Assembly (NCBI GenBank): GCA_035295125.1 | Contig: DATGJP010000115.1 | Coordinates: 129,439 to 193,438 of the forward strand | Length of the DNA: 64,000 nt | Direction: 5' to 3' | From: JAICMB01 sp035295125 | GTDB taxonomy: Bacteria; Acidobacteriota; Terriglobia; Bryobacterales; Bryobacteraceae | In this document: one piece after another, positions 63,256-64,000 of the stretch | Layout of the letters: each line of letters starts with the position of its first letter | Position numbering within the stretch: the first letter of the stretch is position 1 | Position numbers and translations under genes: made by a program | The notes under the pieces: model-generated | What the model saw: the letters and a program-made list of their open reading frames with translations, nothing else | What the model was told of the DNA's origin: nothing | The model's database searches: none

Positions 63256-64000
63256 ATGAGTTCTGAACGTAGAATCCGCGCCTCGCGCGCCAATGGGGCC
63301 CTGTCCCGCGGCCCCATAACCGCGGAAGGTCGTCGCCGCGCCGCCCAAAACAAAATCCGCCACGGAGTCCTGGCCCAAACCATCGTGCTCGACGGCGAAG
63401 ATCCCGAAGCTTTCAAATCCCTGCTCGCCGCATTTCAGGCCGAATTCGACCCCGCCACCGCATCCCAGTCCGCGCTCGTCGAAACCTTAGCCGCCGCGCG
63501 CCGGCGCCTGATGCGCATCTGGGCAATCGAAAAGGCCGTGCTCACCACCGAAATCGCCAAACACGACCCTGCCGACGCCCCCACCCGCGGCGCCGTGGCC
63601 TTCCGCTCCCTCGACCTCCTCCATCGCTACGAAGCCCACTACAACCGCCAATACGCAAGGGCCCGGCGCCTCTTGAAATCAAACTGGAATTTGCCACAAG
63701 AAGCTGGTCCCAAAGGTGGGAGAAGGCCTTCAGCCTGTCCAGCCCCAAAGTGTATGATTACTTCTCAACCAGATGAAACTGACCATCCTGTCCCTCACGC
63801 TCCTGGCCACCCCCTCCTAGCCAACTGGGGTAGTGACGCCGGCGGCAGCGTCGCCAGCGGAAGCTTCCGCGCCTACGGAACCAGCCAAATCGAAATGCAA
63901 TCCGAAAATCTGACCATCGTCCTCTATCGCGACCGCGCCAAGGTCACCGTCGAATACGTCATGAAAAACACCGCCGATGCTGTCGACGTCAAAGCCGGCT
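63256..64000 (+). CDS. Conserved small protein of the SRGPxTxEGRRR type, running into the next gene
   Basis: Strong SD GAGGAGG 5 nt before ATG 63256. The first 160 residues are the family proper: SRGPITAEGRRRAAQN with KIRHGVLAQTIVL, then EAFKSLLAAFQAEFDP, AARRRLMRIWAIEKAVL and SLDLLHRYEAHYNRQYARA. This acidobacterial family of unknown function often lies near terminase-like genes, as here. There is no stop in this frame before the window end: from about 63810 it reads the mature part of the following DUF4424-like gene. Adding one C back into the C-run near 63810 would create a TAG about 12 nt later, so the normal end is probably near 63830. Confidence 0.7.
   Translation, partial: MSSERRIRASRANGALSRGPITAEGRRRAAQNKIRHGVLAQTIVLDGEDPEAFKSLLAAFQAEFDPATASQSALVETLAAARRRLMRIWAIEKAVLTTEIAKHDPADAPTRGAVAFRSLDLLHRYEAHYNRQYARARRLLKSNWNLPQEAGPKGGRRPSACPAPKCMITSQPDETDHPVPHAPGHPLLANWGSDAGGSVASGSFRAYGTSQIEMQSENLTIVLYRDRAKVTVEYVMKNTADAVDVKAG
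63773..64000 (+). pseudogene. DUF4424-like secreted protein, frameshifted at the signal peptide (partial)
   Basis: ATG 63773 begins a good signal peptide (MKLTILSLTLLATP) that hits TAG at 63818. The mature part, NWGSDAGGSVASGSFRAYG, IEMQSENLTI and KVTVEYVMKNTADAVDVKAG, continues in another frame to the window end and resembles the DUF4424 N-terminus. One extra C in the CCCCC run near 63810 would join them into a perfect signal peptide ending LLAN. So this is a single-base deletion, either real decay or a sequence error. The 3' end lies outside the window. Confidence 0.6.

Noticed and set aside
1..64000. tRNA, rRNA, riboswitch or CRISPR loci
   Set aside because: No cloverleaf ends, rRNA-like blocks, known aptamer cores or regularly spaced repeats were seen by eye; a covariance-model scan could still find small RNAs.

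Overview
The window looks like an Acidobacteriota chromosome of the Solibacter/Bryobacter type. This is inferred from gene content and was not tested by a database search. The signs are paired 'VWFA-related' secreted proteins, two CRTAC1 (FG-GAP/VCBS plus UnbV/ASPIC) proteins, a very long TonB-dependent receptor with an N-terminal carboxypeptidase-like domain, many TPR proteins, an SRGPxTxEGRRR-type small protein beside terminase-like debris, and GC-rich codon use. No rRNA, tRNA or CRISPR array was seen.

Layout. 0-7.1 kb: plus-strand TPR proteins (one with a CxxCH site and a PD40 propeller) interleaved with minus-strand CRTAC1 and dihydrofolate-reductase-like genes. 7.2-18.6 kb: a minus-strand run reading TonB receptor, strong intrinsic terminator, CRTAC1, two VWA proteins, and an M20-type peptidase whose metal ligands are partly replaced. 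18.7-21.3 kb: a MetE-C-like enzyme, a decayed copy of its 3' end, and a SnoaL-like protein. 21.4-26.4 kb: a minus-strand trio of NHL/FN3/repeat surface protein, small secreted protein and secreted caspase-like protease.

26.6-38.8 kb is the most unusual block. It holds an uncharacterised secreted protein, a second caspase-like protease, a 23-codon ORF whose perfect Shine-Dalgarno sits inside a 14-bp helix, a TPR-CHAT protease, an ECF-type sigma factor, two membrane proteins sharing an anti-sigma-like N-terminal repeat, an unknown soluble protein, and a TPR-CHAT lipoprotein. Counting the divergent caspase, four predicted cysteine peptidases of clan CD with export signals surround one sigma/anti-sigma module. 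I propose this as a candidate envelope-to-transcription signalling or proteolysis system.

38.8-39.5 kb holds a LuxR-type regulator wrecked by a stop and a frameshift. 39.7-62 kb is a large exopolysaccharide locus: ribbon-helix-helix protein, SLBB export protein, Wzc-like tyrosine autokinase, UDP-sugar epimerase, flippase, two methyltransferases, four glycosyltransferases, an AsnB-like amidotransferase, a Wzy-like polymerase, initiating sugar transferase, PglD-like acetyltransferase, DegT aminotransferase, a membrane-anchored SDR, and Gmd/Fcl for GDP-deoxyhexose supply. Many genes overlap by 4-26 nt, as expected for an operon.

62-64 kb: a terminase-large-subunit-like pseudogene with several frameshifts and deletions, a short conserved acidobacterial-type gene, and a DUF4424-like gene whose signal peptide is out of frame by one base. 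A family of paired palindromes (GCAGGCT-nnn-AGCCTGC then GGCGGATT-nnn-AATCCGCC) recurs at 39.6, 40.95 and 62.6 kb. A different hairpin repeat recurs at 7.2 and 13.1 kb, the second copy inside a coding start.
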